A DNA stretch of 64,000 nucleotides from Saccharopolyspora sp. NFXS83 (GTDB lineage Bacteria > Actinomycetota > Actinomycetes > Mycobacteriales > Pseudonocardiaceae), in assembly GCF_026241095.1 (NCBI RefSeq), contig NZ_JAPFGB010000001.1, positions 248,001 to 312,000 of the forward strand, in the 5' to 3' direction. Below are positions 53,858-64,000 of this stretch, one piece after another. Under the pieces are notes generated by a model. That model did no database searches. It saw only the letters and a program-made list of their open reading frames with translations, and was not told the origin of the DNA. Made by a program: the position numbers and the translations under genes. Position 1 is the first letter of the stretch, and every line of letters begins with the position of its first letter.

Positions 53858-53875
53858 TAGTGAACTCGTTCACAA
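53858..53875 (+). promoter_or_regulatory. Rex operator (ROP)-like site upstream of the menaquinone reductase gene
   Basis: TAGTGAACTCGTTCACAA matches TTGTGAANNNNTTCACAA at 13 of 14 defined positions (only A for T at position 2), better than the site at rex itself. It is located at about +3 to +20 of the predicted transcript. An extra GTTCAC half-site follows at 53881-53886. Confidence 0.6.
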
Positions 53876-53993
53876 GCGGGTTCACCGAGTCACGGCGGAG
53901 CCGGGCCGGTGCGAGCGCCGGTGCGGGTACCAGGTGCGTCCGCGTGCCTCCGCCGTGGCGGTCACCGCACCTGCACGGCAATCAAGGAGTGTC

Positions 53994-55292
53994 ATGACCA
54001 GCGCGACCCCCCGACGCCGACCGAACGACGACGCCGACGTGATCGTCGTCGGTGCCGGGCCGGCCGGCTCGACCGCGGCGACGTACCTGGCCCGCGCGGG
54101 CCTCGACGTGCTGCTGCTGGAGAAGAGCGTCTTCCCGCGGGAGAAGGTGTGCGGCGACGGCATCACGCCGCGCGGCGTCAAGCAGCTCATCGACCTCGGA
54201 GTGGACACCCGCGAGGACGCCGGCTGGCTGCACAACCGCGGCCTCCGCGTCGTCGGTGGCGGCGTGACGATCGAACTGGACTGGCCCGAGCTCGCGGACT
54301 TCCCGCCGTACGGCGTGGTCCGGCCGCGCAACGACTTCGACGACCTGCTGGCCCGCAACGCCGAACGAGCGGGCGCCCGGATGGTCCAGCAGACGACGGT
54401 GACCGGCGCCGTCAAGAATGAGCGGACCGGCCGAATCGACGGCGTCACCGCGAAGACCGGACCGGACAAGCAGCCCGTCACCTACCGGGCTCCGCTGGTG
54501 CTCGGTTGCGACGGGGTGTCGGCCCGGCTGGCGCTGTCGATGGGCATCGACAAGCGCGAGGACCGCCCGATGGGCGTGGCGGTGCGCCGCTACTACGACA
54601 GCCCGCGGACCAAGGACGACTTCCTGGAGTCGCACCTGGAGCTGTGGGACCGGTCCACGCCGTCGGAGCCGAAGCTGCTGCCCGGCTACGGCTGGATCTT
54701 CGGCATGGGCGACGGAACGGTGAACGTGGGCCTGGGCATCCTGTCGACGTCCAGCGCCTACGGCAAGACCGATTACCGCCAGCTGCTGCGCTCCTGGCTC
54801 GACGGAACCCCGGAGGAGTGGGGATTCCGCGAGGAGAACGCGACCGGCAAGATCGGCGGCGCGGCGCTGCCGATGGGCTTCAACCGCAAGCCGCACTACC
54901 AGGACGGGCTGCTGCTCGTCGGGGACGCCGGCGGCATGGTGAATCCGTTCAACGGCGAGGGCATCGCCTACGCCATGGAGTCCGCCCGGTTGGCGGCCGA
55001 GTGCGTGGTCCACGCGTACGCGCGGCCGGAGGGCCCTTCGCGGGAACACGCGCTGCGCCGGTACCCGTCCGCGGTGTCCGAAGCGATGGGCGGGTACTTC
55101 CGGCTCGGCAACATCTTCAGCAAGTTGATTGGCAATCCGACGGTGATGCGGATGGCCACCAAGCACGGGCTGCCAAGGGTCACGTTGATGCGTTTCGTGT
55201 TGAAACTGCTGGCAAATCTGTACGACGGCCGCGATGGGGACACGATGGACCGTGTGATCAGCACCACTACTCGTCTCACCCCTAGCGCCTGA
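53994..55292 (+). CDS. Geranylgeranyl reductase family FAD protein (menaquinone saturase, MenJ-like)
   Basis: 432 residues from ATG 53994, with AAGGAG upstream. FAD-binding VIVVGAGPAGSTAATYLARA (GxGxxG at 20-25), VFPREKVCGDGITPRGVKQL, LVLGCDGVSARLA and GDAGGMVNPFNGEGIAYAM are diagnostic of the family. The Rv0561c orthologue MenJ reduces one isoprene double bond of menaquinone. Adjacency to menG-side genes and to nuo fits that role; chlorophyll- or archaeal-lipid-type substrates are unlikely here. Confidence 0.9.
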   Translation: MTSATPRRRPNDDADVIVVGAGPAGSTAATYLARAGLDVLLLEKSVFPREKVCGDGITPRGVKQLIDLGVDTREDAGWLHNRGLRVVGGGVTIELDWPELADFPPYGVVRPRNDFDDLLARNAERAGARMVQQTTVTGAVKNERTGRIDGVTAKTGPDKQPVTYRAPLVLGCDGVSARLALSMGIDKREDRPMGVAVRRYYDSPRTKDDFLESHLELWDRSTPSEPKLLPGYGWIFGMGDGTVNVGLGILSTSSAYGKTDYRQLLRSWLDGTPEEWGFREENATGKIGGAALPMGFNRKPHYQDGLLLVGDAGGMVNPFNGEGIAYAMESARLAAECVVHAYARPEGPSREHALRRYPSAVSEAMGGYFRLGNIFSKLIGNPTVMRMATKHGLPRVTLMRFVLKLLANLYDGRDGDTMDRVISTTTRLTPSA

Positions 55293-55322
55293 CAGTCGGA
55301 GTCTGGTCAGATGGTCACGTCG

Positions 55323-55340
55323 ATGTGCGAGAAGTCATAA
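55323..55340 (+). promoter_or_regulatory. Weak Rex-like sequence upstream of nuoA
   Basis: ATGTGCGAGAAGTCATAA keeps TGTG and partial CA-AA symmetry, but matches only 9 of 14 consensus positions. Confidence 0.2.
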
Positions 55341-55448
55341 AGTTAGGTTCGCCTCACTGCGGAACGGTTACGGCCAACCGCATAGAGTGCTGAATCGACG
55401 CCGAAGACGTGACGTTCGTCTCGGCGGGGGCAGAAGGAGGGCGGTGTC

Positions 55449-55838
55449 ATGGGCGACGCGAGCGCTTCGGGCGTGCTCGATCCGTACATCCCGCTGGTGC
55501 TGATGTTCGCGCTGGCACTGGGATTCGCGGTGTTCTCGGTGAGCATCGCGCCACTGGTCGGCCCCCGCCGGTACAACAAGGCGAAGCTCGATGCCTACGA
55601 GTGCGGGATCGAGCCTTCCCCGCAGCCCGTGATGGGCGGCGGTCGGATGCCGGTCGCGTACTACATCACGGCGATGCTGTTCATCCTCTTCGACATCGAA
55701 ATGGTCTTCCTCTACCCGTTCGCGGTGTCCGCGGACTCCCTCGGCCTGTTCGGCGTGGCCGAGGTCGTGTTGTTCATCGCCACCGTCGGGTTCGCCTACG
55801 CCTACGTGTGGCGGCGCGGAGGTCTCGACTGGAACTAG
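55449..55838 (+). CDS. nuoA: NADH-quinone oxidoreductase subunit A
   Basis: 129 residues, ATG 55449 with AAGGAGGG upstream. Three helices; the [11 protein letters not shown] motif in the first loop and [16 protein letters not shown] in helix 2 are the standard NuoA signatures. Membrane subunit of complex I near the quinone site. First gene of the nuo operon, with about 155 nt of upstream sequence after the reductase gene. Confidence 0.96.
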   Translation: MGDASASGVLDPYIPLVLMFALALGFAVFSVSIAPLVGPRRYNKAKLDAYECGIEPSPQPVMGGGRMPVAYYITAMLFILFDIEMVFLYPFAVSADSLGLFGVAEVVLFIATVGFAYAYVWRRGGLDWN

Positions 55839-55906
55839 CGCCCGGGTCCGGCGGACCTGAGCGAGCACTGACCGTTCTCAATGGCGACAGCGGAAGGAGT
55901 GCCGAG

Positions 55907-56587
55907 ATGGGCCTCGAAGAGCAGCTGCCCAACGGCATCCTGTTGGCCAACGTGGAAAAGCTCGTCAACTGGACCCGGAAGACCTCGATGTGGCCCGCGA
56001 CCTTCGGGTTGGCGTGCTGCGCGATCGAGATGATGACGGTCGGCGGTTCCCGCTACGACATCTCCAGGTTCGGCATGGAGCGCTTCTCCGCCACCCCGCG
56101 GCAGGCCGATCTGATGATCGTCGCCGGTCGGGTGACCAACAAGATGGCCCCGGTGCTGCGGCAGATCTACGACCAGATGCCGGAGCCGCGGTGGGTGCTG
56201 GCGATGGGCGTGTGCGCCTCCACCGGCGGGATGTTCAACAACTACGCCGTCGTGCAAGGCGTGGATCACGTGGTGCCGGTGGACATGTACCTGCCGGGCT
56301 GTCCGCCCCGGCCGGAGATGCTGCTGGACGCGATCCTCAAGCTGCACGCCAAGGTCATGGACGAGCCGATCAACGCCAAGCGCGCCGCGTTGCGCGCCGA
56401 GAGCGGGGCTCGCACCGAACTCATCGCCTCCTCCGAGCGCTACGCGCCGAAGAACCGTTCGCAGCGCAAGCGCGCCGAACGGCAGCAGCTCGCGCAGAGC
56501 CAGGAGATGGGCGCGGAAGGTCCGCTCGCGGTCGAGACCGACGCGCAGCGGCAGCAGACGCAGCGGCAACTCGGCGCGGGCAGGTGA
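55907..56587 (+). CDS. nuoB: NADH-quinone oxidoreductase subunit B
   Basis: 226 residues from ATG 55907 with GGAAGGAG upstream. N2 cluster ligands: Cys37-Cys38 in [10 protein letters not shown], Cys in [10 protein letters not shown] and in PGCPPRPE. A 60-residue charged C-terminal extension ([14 protein letters not shown]) follows the core, as in other actinobacteria. Peripheral arm subunit delivering electrons to quinone. Confidence 0.96.
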   Translation: MGLEEQLPNGILLANVEKLVNWTRKTSMWPATFGLACCAIEMMTVGGSRYDISRFGMERFSATPRQADLMIVAGRVTNKMAPVLRQIYDQMPEPRWVLAMGVCASTGGMFNNYAVVQGVDHVVPVDMYLPGCPPRPEMLLDAILKLHAKVMDEPINAKRAALRAESGARTELIASSERYAPKNRSQRKRAERQQLAQSQEMGAEGPLAVETDAQRQQTQRQLGAGR

Positions 56588-57369
56588 GCGGCATGACCGA
56601 CTCGAAGCAGACCACCCCGGACCCAGGCGAGAAGGGCTCCAGCGCGGAACGCGCGGGCGAGGGCCTGGAACCGGTTCGGGCCGGCGCGGGTGCGATCGCC
56701 GAACCGCGGGAGCCGATCGTCGCCGGTCGCGCCCGGCAGGGCATGTTCGGCGTGCGCGGCAGCGGGGACACCTCCGGCTACGGCGGGCTCCGGTTGCCGC
56801 CGCACGTGCCGCAGGCCGCCGAGCGGCCCTACGGCGGATGGTTCGACGACGTGGCCGACGCGCTGCTGGATTCGTTGCGGGACAAGGGGATCGACTCGGC
56901 GATCCAGCAGATCACGGTGGACCGCGGGGAGATCACCTTCTACGTGGACCGCGAGCACCTGGTGCAGACCTGCTCCTCGCTGCGCGACGACCCGGCGCTG
57001 CGCTTCGAGCTGTGCAGCTCGGTCTCCGGCGTGGACTACGGGCCGGAGGTGCCGCAGCGGCTGCACTCGGTCTACCACTTGACGTCGATGACGTTCCGGC
57101 GCCGGATCCGGCTGGAAGTGGCGGTGGACGCGGAGGATCCGCACCTGCCGTCGGTCGTGTCCGTCTACCCGACGGCCGACTTCCAGGAACGCGAGGCGTG
57201 GGACATGTTCGGCCTGATCTACGACGGCCACCCCGCGCTCACCCGGATCTTGATGCCGGACGACTGGGACGGGCACCCGCAGCGCAAGGACTACCCGCTG
57301 GGCGGCATCCCGGTGGAGTACAAGGGCGCCGAGATCCCGCCGCCGGACCAGCGACGAGCTTATTCATGA
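56584..57369 (+). CDS. nuoC: NADH-quinone oxidoreductase subunit C
   Basis: 261 residues from GTG 56584 (overlapping nuoB by 4 nt); ATG 56593 is an equally plausible start. A roughly 80-residue N-terminal extension precedes the 30-kDa subunit domain, whose signature [36 protein letters not shown] is complete. Peripheral-arm scaffold subunit of complex I. Confidence 0.94.
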   Translation: MSGMTDSKQTTPDPGEKGSSAERAGEGLEPVRAGAGAIAEPREPIVAGRARQGMFGVRGSGDTSGYGGLRLPPHVPQAAERPYGGWFDDVADALLDSLRDKGIDSAIQQITVDRGEITFYVDREHLVQTCSSLRDDPALRFELCSSVSGVDYGPEVPQRLHSVYHLTSMTFRRRIRLEVAVDAEDPHLPSVVSVYPTADFQEREAWDMFGLIYDGHPALTRILMPDDWDGHPQRKDYPLGGIPVEYKGAEIPPPDQRRAYS

Positions 57370-57421
57370 GGTGCCGGGCACTCAGCAGTCACGGCAGGCA
57401 GCACGCGGAGAGGTGCTGAAC

Positions 57422-58765
57422 ATGACCACCGAACCACTGACCGATCCCACCACGGACCCGGCCCACCCCGCCTCATCGCGGGAGACGACCGAAGGCCGCG
57501 TCTACACCGTCACCGGCGGCGACTGGGACGACTTCCTCGACGAGTCGGGCGACTCGGAGCGGGTCGTCATCAACCTCGGCCCGCAGCACCCGTCGACGCA
57601 CGGCGTGCTGCGGCTGGTGCTGGAGCTGGAGGGCGAGACCGTCACGCAGGCCCGGTCCGTCATCGGCTACCTGCACACCGGGATCGAGAAGAACACCGAG
57701 TACCGCACCTGGACCCAGGGCGTCACGTTCGTGACGCGGATGGACTACCTGGCGCCGCTCTACAACGAGGCCGCCTACTGCCTCGGCGTGGAGAAGCTGC
57801 TCGGCGTGGAGGCGCCGACGCGGGCCCAGACGTTCCGGATCATGCTGATGGAGCTGAACCGGATCTCCTCGCACCTGGTGTTCCTGGCGACCGGCGCGAT
57901 GGAGCTGGGCGCCTCCACCGGCATGACCTACGGGTTCCGCGACCGCGAGGAAGTGCTGCACCTGCTGGAATTCCTGACCGGCCTGCGGATGAACCACGCG
58001 TTCATCCGGCCGGGCGGGGTGGCCCAGGACCTGCCGGAGAACTACCGGGAGAAGGTCCTGGAGTTCATCAAGGTCATGGACAAGCGGCTGCCGGACTACG
58101 CGAAGCTGTTCTCCGGACAGCCGATCTGGAAGCAGCGGCTCAAGGACGTCGGCTACCTGCCGCTGGACGGGTGCCTGCAGCTGGGCGTGACCGGGCCGAT
58201 CCTGCGCTCCGCGGGAGTCGCCTGGGACCTGCGCAAGATCGAGCCGTACTGCGGTTACGAGAACTTCGACTTCGAGGTGCCGACGAGCACCGGCGCGGAC
58301 TGCTTCGCCCGGTTCCTGCTGCGGTTGGACGAGATCCACGAATCGCTCAAGATCATCCGGCAGTGCCTGGACGCGTTCGAGCCGGGCCCGGTGATGGTGG
58401 ACGACCCGAAGATCGCCTGGCCGGCGAAGCTGAGCATCGGCCCGGACGGCATGGGCAACTCCCTGGAGCACGTCCGCAAGATCATGGGCCAGTCGATGGA
58501 ATCGCTGATCCACCACTTCAAGCTGGTCACCGAAGGCTTCGACGTGCCGCCGGGGCAGGTGTACTCGCCGGTGGAGTCGCCGCGCGGCGAGCTGGGCTAC
58601 CACTTGGTCTCCGACGGCGGCACCCGGCCGATGCGGGTGCACGTGCGGGAACCGAGCTTCGTGAACCTCCAGTCGTTCCCGGCGATGGCCGAGGGCGGAC
58701 TGGTGGCGGACGTGATCGCGGCAGTGGCCTCGATCGACCCGGTGATGGGCGGGGTGGACCGATGA
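57422..58765 (+). CDS. nuoD: NADH-quinone oxidoreductase subunit D
   Basis: 447 residues from ATG 57422. 49-kDa subunit motifs: [52 protein letters not shown] and a C-terminal region containing [18 protein letters not shown]. It lines the quinone-binding chamber with NuoB. ATGA overlap with nuoE. Confidence 0.96.
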   Translation: MTTEPLTDPTTDPAHPASSRETTEGRVYTVTGGDWDDFLDESGDSERVVINLGPQHPSTHGVLRLVLELEGETVTQARSVIGYLHTGIEKNTEYRTWTQGVTFVTRMDYLAPLYNEAAYCLGVEKLLGVEAPTRAQTFRIMLMELNRISSHLVFLATGAMELGASTGMTYGFRDREEVLHLLEFLTGLRMNHAFIRPGGVAQDLPENYREKVLEFIKVMDKRLPDYAKLFSGQPIWKQRLKDVGYLPLDGCLQLGVTGPILRSAGVAWDLRKIEPYCGYENFDFEVPTSTGADCFARFLLRLDEIHESLKIIRQCLDAFEPGPVMVDDPKIAWPAKLSIGPDGMGNSLEHVRKIMGQSMESLIHHFKLVTEGFDVPPGQVYSPVESPRGELGYHLVSDGGTRPMRVHVREPSFVNLQSFPAMAEGGLVADVIAAVASIDPVMGGVDR

Positions 58766-59529
58766 CCGAGCAGTTCGACTTCACCACCACCGAGCACGTG
58801 CTGAGCCCGCCCGGCGAGCCGGTGTTCGGCGAGGGTGTGCGCGCCGACGCGAAGAAGCTCATCGAGCGCTACCCGGAGGCGCGCTCGGCGCTGCTGCCGA
58901 TGCTGCACCTCGTGCAGTCCGAGCAGGGCCACGTCAGCTCCGAGGGCATCGAGTTCTGCGCCGAGCAGCTCGCCCTGTCGGCCGCCGAGGTCAGCGCGGT
59001 CGCCACGTTCTACACGATGTACAAGCGCAAGCCCTGCGGCGAGCACCTGGTCAGCGTGTGCACGAACACGCTGTGCGCGGCGCTGGGCGGCGACGACATC
59101 TACAAGGAGGTGTCCGAGCACCTGGGCGTCGGGCACGACGAGACCTCCGGGACGCCGGGCGAGCAGGGGTCGCTGACGCTGGAGCACGCCGAGTGCCTCG
59201 CCGCCTGCGACCACGCCCCGGTGTTGCAGGTCGACTACGAGTACTACGACAAGCAGAGCCCCGAGTCTGCGCTGGAACTGGTGAAGTCCTTGCAGCGCGG
59301 GGAGAAACCGGATCCGACGCGCGGCGCCCCGCTGACGGACTTCCGCCGCACCGAGCGCCAGCTCGCCGGGTTCTTCGACCGGCCGGGCGCCCGGCTGGAG
59401 GACACGGTGGACGGACCGTCGGCCGCGCCCGAGACGGTGCGCGGCGCCCACCTGGCCCGCGAGCGCGGCTGGACCGCGCCGCCGATGCCGGACGACGCGG
59501 AAATCCCGCCGCTGCCGGAGAAGGAGTGA
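58762..59529 (+). CDS. nuoE: NADH-quinone oxidoreductase subunit E
   Basis: 255 residues. 2Fe-2S ligands are in [12 protein letters not shown] and [15 protein letters not shown] (C-x4-C ... C-x3-C). A C-terminal extension of about 60 residues beyond the core is Pro- and acid-rich. Part of the NADH dehydrogenase module with NuoF and NuoG. Confidence 0.95.
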   Translation: MTEQFDFTTTEHVLSPPGEPVFGEGVRADAKKLIERYPEARSALLPMLHLVQSEQGHVSSEGIEFCAEQLALSAAEVSAVATFYTMYKRKPCGEHLVSVCTNTLCAALGGDDIYKEVSEHLGVGHDETSGTPGEQGSLTLEHAECLAACDHAPVLQVDYEYYDKQSPESALELVKSLQRGEKPDPTRGAPLTDFRRTERQLAGFFDRPGARLEDTVDGPSAAPETVRGAHLARERGWTAPPMPDDAEIPPLPEKE

Positions 59530-59531
59530 GG

Positions 59532-60863
59532 GTGGCCATGACCGACGCGAACTCCCCGAACCAGCCCGACGACCTCACGCCGGTGCTGACGAAGCGGTGG
59601 CTGTCCCCGAACTCGTGGAGCATCCGCACCTACGAGCAGCTGGAGGGCTACACCGCGCTGCGCAAGGCGCTGCGGGCGCAGCCGGACCAGCTGATCGAAC
59701 TGGTGAAGTCCGCGGGCCTGCGCGGACGCGGTGGTGCCGGGTTCCCGGCGGGCGTGAAGTGGAGCTTCATGCCCAAGGAGCCGGTGAAGCCGCACTACCT
59801 CGTGGTCAACGCCGACGAGGGCGAACCGGGCACCTGCAAGGACATCCCGCTGATGATGGCCGACCCGCACTCGCTGGTCGAGGGCGTGATCATCGCCTGC
59901 TACGCGATGCGCTCGCACTTCTCGGCGATCTACGTGCGCGGTGAGGCGCTGCACTGCATCCGCCGGTTGAACAACGCCGTGCAGGAGGCCTACGCCGCGG
60001 GCTACCTGGGCAAGGACATCCTCGGCTCCGGGTTCGACTGCGACATCGTGGTGCACGCGGGTGCCGGCGCCTACATCTGCGGTGAGGAGACGGCGCTGCT
60101 GGACTCGCTGGAGGGCAAGCGCGGCCAGCCCCGGCTCAAGCCGCCGTTCCCCGCCGCCGCCGGGCTCTACGCGTGCCCGACGACGGTGAACAACGTGGAG
60201 ACGATCGCCTCGGTGCCGTTCATCGTCAACGGCGGCGCCGACTGGTTCCGCACCATGGGGCGGGAGAAGTCGCCCGGCCCGAAGATCTACTCGCTGTCCG
60301 GCCACGTCGAGAACCCCGGCCAGTACGAGGCCCCGCTGGGCACCACGCTGCGGGAGCTGCTGGAGCTCGCGGGCGGCATGAAGGACGGGATCCCGCTCAA
60401 GTTCTGGACTCCCGGCGGCTCGTCGACGCCGCTGTTCACCGCCGAGCACCTGGACGTCCCGCTGGACTTCGAGGGCGCCGCCGAAGCGGGCTCGATGCTG
60501 GGCACCACGGCCCTGATGGTCTTCAACGAGACCGTGTCCGTGCCGTGGGCGGTGATGAAGTGGACCCAGTTCTACGAGCACGAGTCCTGCGGCAAGTGCA
60601 CTCCCTGCCGGGAGGGCACGTTCTGGCTCGCCCAGGTCCTGGAGCGCATGGTCGAAGGGCACGGCACCGAAGAGGACATCGACACGCTGCTCGACGTCTG
60701 CGACAACATCTTCGGCCGTTCCTTCTGCGCCCTCGGTGACGGCGCGGTCAGCCCGATCACCAGTGGCATCAAGTACTTCCGCGAGGAATTCCTCGCGCTG
60801 TGTCAGCAGAACCGGCCCGGCGCGGAGCCGGGCGAGCCCGCACTGGCAGGAGCGGCCCGATGA
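59532..60863 (+). CDS. nuoF: NADH-quinone oxidoreductase subunit F
   Basis: 443 residues from GTG 59532, which is 5 nt after AAGGAG; ATG 59538 is the alternative. FMN/NADH-binding GRGGAGFPAGVKW, VVNADEGEPGTCKD and AGAYICGEETALLDSLEG, then 4Fe-4S site ESCGKCTPCREGTFWL. Oxidises NADH and passes electrons through FMN to the iron-sulfur chain. ATGA overlap with nuoG. Confidence 0.96.
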   Translation: MAMTDANSPNQPDDLTPVLTKRWLSPNSWSIRTYEQLEGYTALRKALRAQPDQLIELVKSAGLRGRGGAGFPAGVKWSFMPKEPVKPHYLVVNADEGEPGTCKDIPLMMADPHSLVEGVIIACYAMRSHFSAIYVRGEALHCIRRLNNAVQEAYAAGYLGKDILGSGFDCDIVVHAGAGAYICGEETALLDSLEGKRGQPRLKPPFPAAAGLYACPTTVNNVETIASVPFIVNGGADWFRTMGREKSPGPKIYSLSGHVENPGQYEAPLGTTLRELLELAGGMKDGIPLKFWTPGGSSTPLFTAEHLDVPLDFEGAAEAGSMLGTTALMVFNETVSVPWAVMKWTQFYEHESCGKCTPCREGTFWLAQVLERMVEGHGTEEDIDTLLDVCDNIFGRSFCALGDGAVSPITSGIKYFREEFLALCQQNRPGAEPGEPALAGAAR

Positions 60864-63421
60864 CGGTGGCATCCGAGCGTGAGACGAAGCCGGTCCCCGA
60901 GGGGCACGTCCGGCTGACGATCGACGGCGTCGAAGTGGACGCCCCGAAGGGCGAGCTGCTGATCCGCACCGCCGAGCGGATGGGCATCACGATCCCCCGG
61001 TTCTGCGACCACCCGCTGCTGGACCCGGCGGGCGCGTGCAGGCAGTGCCTGGTCGAGGTCGAGATGAACGGCCGGGCGATGCCGAAGCCGCAGGCCTCGT
61101 GCACGATGACCGTCGCCGACGGCATGGTCGTGAAGACGCAGAACAGCTCGCCGGTCGCGGACAAGGCGCAGCAGGGCGTGATGGAGCTGCTGCTCATCAA
61201 CCACCCGCTGGACTGCCCGATCTGCGACAAGGGCGGCGAGTGCCCGCTGCAGAACCAGGCGCTCAAGCACGGCCGCGCCGAATCCCGGTTCCACGACACC
61301 AAGCGGACCTTCGCCAAGCCGGTGCCGATCTCCACGCAGGTGCTGCTGGACCGGGAGCGCTGCGTGCTGTGCCAGCGCTGCACGCGGTTCTCCAAGCAGA
61401 TCGCCGGTGACCCGTTCATCGAGCTGCTGGAGCGCGGCGCGGTGCAGCAGATCGGCATCGCCGAGCAGCAGCCGTTCCAGTCGTACTTCTCCGGCAACAC
61501 CATCCAGATCTGCCCGGTGGGCGCGCTGACCAGCGCCGCCTACCGGTTCCGCTCCCGGCCGTTCGACCTGGTGTCCACGCCGGGCGTGTGCGAGCACTGC
61601 TCATCGGGCTGCGCGACTCGCACGGACTGGCGGCGCGGCAAGGTGATGCGCAAGCTCGCCGCCGAGGATCCCGAGGTCAACGAGGAGTGGATCTGCGACA
61701 AGGGCCGCTTCGGCTTCCGCTACGCCACCGCGACCGACCGGTTCACCCGGCCGCTGGTGCGCGAGGGCGGTGAGCTGCGGCCCGCGTCCTGGACGGAAGC
61801 GCTGCGCAAGGCGGCCGAGGGACTCCTCGCGGCCCGCGACGACCGCGGCGTCGGAGTGCTGCCCGGCGGCCGGTTGACCGTGGAGGACGCCTACGCGTAC
61901 GCGAAGTTCGCGCGGATCGCGTTGCGCACCAACGACATCGACGCCAGGGCCCGCGCCCACTCGGACGAGGAGCTCGCGTTCCTGGAGTCGACCGTGGTGG
62001 GCACGGCCCCGGACGCCGGCGCGGTCACCTACGCCGACCTCGAAGCCGCGCCCGCCGTGCTGTGCGTGGCGTTCGAGCCGGAGGAGGAGGCCCCGATCGT
62101 GTTCCTGCGGCTGCGCAAGGCGGCGCGCAAGGGACGCACGCAGGTCTTCCACCTGGGGCAGTGGAACTCGCCCGGCGTGGAGAAGACCACGCGGATCATG
62201 AGCGACGGCGGACCGGTGCGTACGGGCGCGCTGCTGCCCTGCCCGCCCGGTGGGGAAGCGGCGGCGCTGGCCGAACTCCCGTCCGAAGTAGACGATGCCT
62301 TGAGCGCGGGTGGTGCGGTGCTCGCCGTCGGCGAGCGGGCCGCGCAGATCCCCGGCCTGTACTCCGAACTGGTGCGCACCGCCGCCCGCACCGGCGCGCG
62401 GATCGCCTGGATCCCGCGCCGCGCGGGCGAACGCGGCGCCGTCGAAGCCGGGGCGCTGCCGACGCTGCTGCCCGGCGGGCGCGGTGTCGGCGACCTCACC
62501 GCCTGCGCCGAAGTCGCCCATACCTGGGGCGTGGACGCCGACAGCCTGCCCGGCACTCCGGGCCGGGACACCACCGGCATTCTGCGCGCCGCCGCGCGCG
62601 GGGACCTCGGCGGACTGCTCGTCGGCGGCGTCGACCCGGACGACCTGCCCGACCCGGAACTCGCCCGGACGGCCTTGGCGCACGCCGACTTCGTCGTCAG
62701 CGTCGAGATGCGGCCCACCGCCGTCACCGAGCACGCCGACGTGGTGCTGCCGATCGCGCCGAGCGTGGAGAAGGCGGGCAGCTACCTGAACTGGGAAGGC
62801 CGCCGCCGCGAATTCCGCACCACCATCGAAGGCACCGGCGCGCTGCCGGACTGCCGGGTGCTGGACACGCTCGCCGTGGAGATGGACGCGGACCTGTTCA
62901 CCCAGAGCCCTGCCGCGGCCCGTGCCGAACTGGACCGGCTCGGCACCGGTGCCGGCGCGAAGCCCCCGGCGCCGGACGAAGCGGTGCGCCCCGCAGCCCC
63001 GCCGGGACCGGGCCGGGCGCTGCTGGCCACCTGGCGGCAACTGCTCGACGACGCCTCCCTGCAGGTCGAGGAACCGAACCTCGCGGGCACCCGGCGGGAC
63101 GTGATGGCGATGCTCTCGCCCGCCACCGCGCAGCGGCTCGGACTGCGGGAACGCCAGCAGGTCGAGATCCGCGGCGACCGCGGTGCGATCACCGTCGAGG
63201 CGCGGCTCACCGAGATGCCCGACGAAGTGGTCTGGCTGCCCAGCGCCTCCGGCCCCTCGCAGGTGAACCGGGTGCTCGGCGTCGGGCACGGCGCACCCGT
63301 GGCGCTCGCCCCGGCGGTCGCCACCACCAACGGCCACGCGAACGGGCACGCGGGCAACGGGCACAGCGGCAACGGGCACGCCGGGTTCGGATTCGGCGCC
63401 GCGGAAGGGAACCGGTCATGA
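60860..63421 (+). CDS. nuoG: NADH-quinone oxidoreductase subunit G
   Basis: 853 residues. N-terminal 2Fe-2S domain ([20 protein letters not shown]), 4Fe-4S ligands in [13 protein letters not shown] and [12 protein letters not shown], and [13 protein letters not shown] before the molybdopterin-oxidoreductase-like body (no Mo expected). The C-terminus carries a His/Gly/Asn-rich tail made of NGHxxGNGH-like units just before the stop. Overlaps nuoH by 4 nt. Confidence 0.95.
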   Translation: MTVASERETKPVPEGHVRLTIDGVEVDAPKGELLIRTAERMGITIPRFCDHPLLDPAGACRQCLVEVEMNGRAMPKPQASCTMTVADGMVVKTQNSSPVADKAQQGVMELLLINHPLDCPICDKGGECPLQNQALKHGRAESRFHDTKRTFAKPVPISTQVLLDRERCVLCQRCTRFSKQIAGDPFIELLERGAVQQIGIAEQQPFQSYFSGNTIQICPVGALTSAAYRFRSRPFDLVSTPGVCEHCSSGCATRTDWRRGKVMRKLAAEDPEVNEEWICDKGRFGFRYATATDRFTRPLVREGGELRPASWTEALRKAAEGLLAARDDRGVGVLPGGRLTVEDAYAYAKFARIALRTNDIDARARAHSDEELAFLESTVVGTAPDAGAVTYADLEAAPAVLCVAFEPEEEAPIVFLRLRKAARKGRTQVFHLGQWNSPGVEKTTRIMSDGGPVRTGALLPCPPGGEAAALAELPSEVDDALSAGGAVLAVGERAAQIPGLYSELVRTAARTGARIAWIPRRAGERGAVEAGALPTLLPGGRGVGDLTACAEVAHTWGVDADSLPGTPGRDTTGILRAAARGDLGGLLVGGVDPDDLPDPELARTALAHADFVVSVEMRPTAVTEHADVVLPIAPSVEKAGSYLNWEGRRREFRTTIEGTGALPDCRVLDTLAVEMDADLFTQSPAAARAELDRLGTGAGAKPPAPDEAVRPAAPPGPGRALLATWRQLLDDASLQVEEPNLAGTRRDVMAMLSPATAQRLGLRERQQVEIRGDRGAITVEARLTEMPDEVVWLPSASGPSQVNRVLGVGHGAPVALAPAVATTNGHANGHAGNGHSGNGHAGFGFGAAEGNRS
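63330..63390 (+). repeat. His/Gly/Asn codon repeat at the nuoG 3' end
   Basis: Repeated AACGGGCAC / AACGGCCAC units encode four Asn-Gly-His triplets separated by Ala, Gly or Ser. Confidence 0.6.
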
Positions 63422-64000
63422 CCCGCACCGCCGAACTGCTCGCCGACGACCCGATCTGGCTGATCCTGATCAAAGTCGTCGTCATCTTCGCCTTCCTGGT
63501 GCTGATGACGCTGCTGACGATCTGGGCGGAACGCCGGGTCATCGGCCGCATGCAGCACCGCCCCGGCCCGAACCGGGCCGGACCGTTCGGCATCCTGCAG
63601 TCGCTGGCCGATGGGCTGAAGCTCGCGTTCAAAGAGGACATCCGGCCGGTGATGGCCGACAAGTGGGTGTACTTCCTGGCCCCGGTGATCTCCGCGACTC
63701 CCGCGCTGGTGTCGTTCTCGGTGATCCCGATCGGTCCGGAGGTCACGATCTTCGGCGAGCGCACCGCGCTGCAACTCGTGGAGCTGCCGGTCGGCCTGCT
63801 GGTGGTGCTGGCCAGCGCCTCCATCGGCGTGTACGGCATCGTGCTCGCCGGGTGGGCCTCCGGCTCCCCGTACCCACTGCTCGGTTCGCTGCGCTCGGCG
63901 GCGCAGGTGATCTCCTACGAGATCGCGATGGGCCTCTCGTTCGTCGCCGTGATCATGTACGCGGGCACGCTGTCCACCTCGGGCATCGTCGAAGCCCAGG
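63418..64000 (+). CDS. nuoH: NADH-quinone oxidoreductase subunit H (3' end beyond window)
   Basis: The first 194 residues are visible. An N-terminal helix ([20 protein letters not shown]) is followed by the conserved [20 protein letters not shown] and the [14 protein letters not shown] quinone-cavity segment, then further helices and [19 protein letters not shown]. Membrane subunit at the arm junction of complex I. Truncated by the window edge, not broken. Confidence 0.95.
   Translation, partial: MTRTAELLADDPIWLILIKVVVIFAFLVLMTLLTIWAERRVIGRMQHRPGPNRAGPFGILQSLADGLKLAFKEDIRPVMADKWVYFLAPVISATPALVSFSVIPIGPEVTIFGERTALQLVELPVGLLVVLASASIGVYGIVLAGWASGSPYPLLGSLRSAAQVISYEIAMGLSFVAVIMYAGTLSTSGIVEAQ

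Noticed and set aside
53860-53997. 45-codon frame from GTG 53860 ending in an ATGA overlap with the reductase gene
   Set aside because: The GTG is inside the Rex-like site, the -10 spacing (11 nt) is wrong for leaderless start, the peptide is Arg/Ala-rich, and the reductase has its own AAGGAG.

Overview
The window is about 72% GC, uses GTG starts freely and is densely packed. It comes from the chromosome of a filamentous actinomycete of the order Pseudonocardiales, probably Saccharopolyspora or a close relative (inference). Three things support this. The gene order follows the conserved actinobacterial block known in Mycobacterium tuberculosis as Rv0497-Rv0562 (proC, galE-like, hemACDB, hemL, ccdA-resB-ccsB, menA/E/B/D, mgtA-like, menG, geranylgeranyl reductase). 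It carries developmental and redox regulators of sporulating actinomycetes (BldC, a BldN-type sigma factor, Rex) and an HTH/DUF397 pair. It also has three TTA codons.

Layout. 1-6.4 kb: end of an acidic membrane protein gene, sugar-phosphate isomerase, thioesterase, acyl-CoA ligase, proC, a small HTH protein and a 33-residue bTHX-like ribosomal protein. 6.7-13 kb: epimerase, acyltransferase, HAD phosphatase, BldN-type sigma factor, acyl-CoA synthetase, glutaredoxin-like protein. 13.3-24.7 kb: rex-hemA-hemC-hemD, hemB, a tandem set of small related membrane proteins, hemL and a histidine phosphatase. 24.7-30.6 kb: TlpA-like lipoprotein, an HTH/DUF397/zinc-finger accessory module, then ccdA-resB-ccsB (System II cytochrome c maturation). 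30.7-35.2 kb: MinD-like ATPase, bldC, a Cds1-like PLP enzyme and a DUF3558 lipoprotein. 35.5-49.5 kb: menaquinone genes menA, menE, menB, menD, menF and menG, interleaved with a secreted M1 peptidase, an orphan PaaC homologue, an inositol monophosphatase and a mannosyltransferase. 49.8-53.7 kb: catabolic module of a CitMHS transporter, a split AtuA and a LysR regulator. 54-64 kb: geranylgeranyl (menaquinone) reductase and nuoABCDEFG plus the start of nuoH.

Most of the window makes the parts of a respiratory chain: heme, cytochrome c, menaquinone and complex I. Sequence evidence points to redox control by Rex. An operator-like site overlaps the rex-hemACD promoter, and an even better one lies in the 5' region of the menaquinone reductase gene. 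The second site is the most interesting single regulatory observation.

Two other patterns stand out. A family of at least six dispersed, structured intergenic repeats sits mostly at convergent gene ends, and the terminal inverted arms co-vary between copies. Many genes are also preceded by a -10-like TANNNT exactly 6-8 nt before a GTG/ATG and have no Shine-Dalgarno sequence, which indicates leaderless transcription. I saw no tRNA or rRNA gene, CRISPR array, insertion sequence or prophage.
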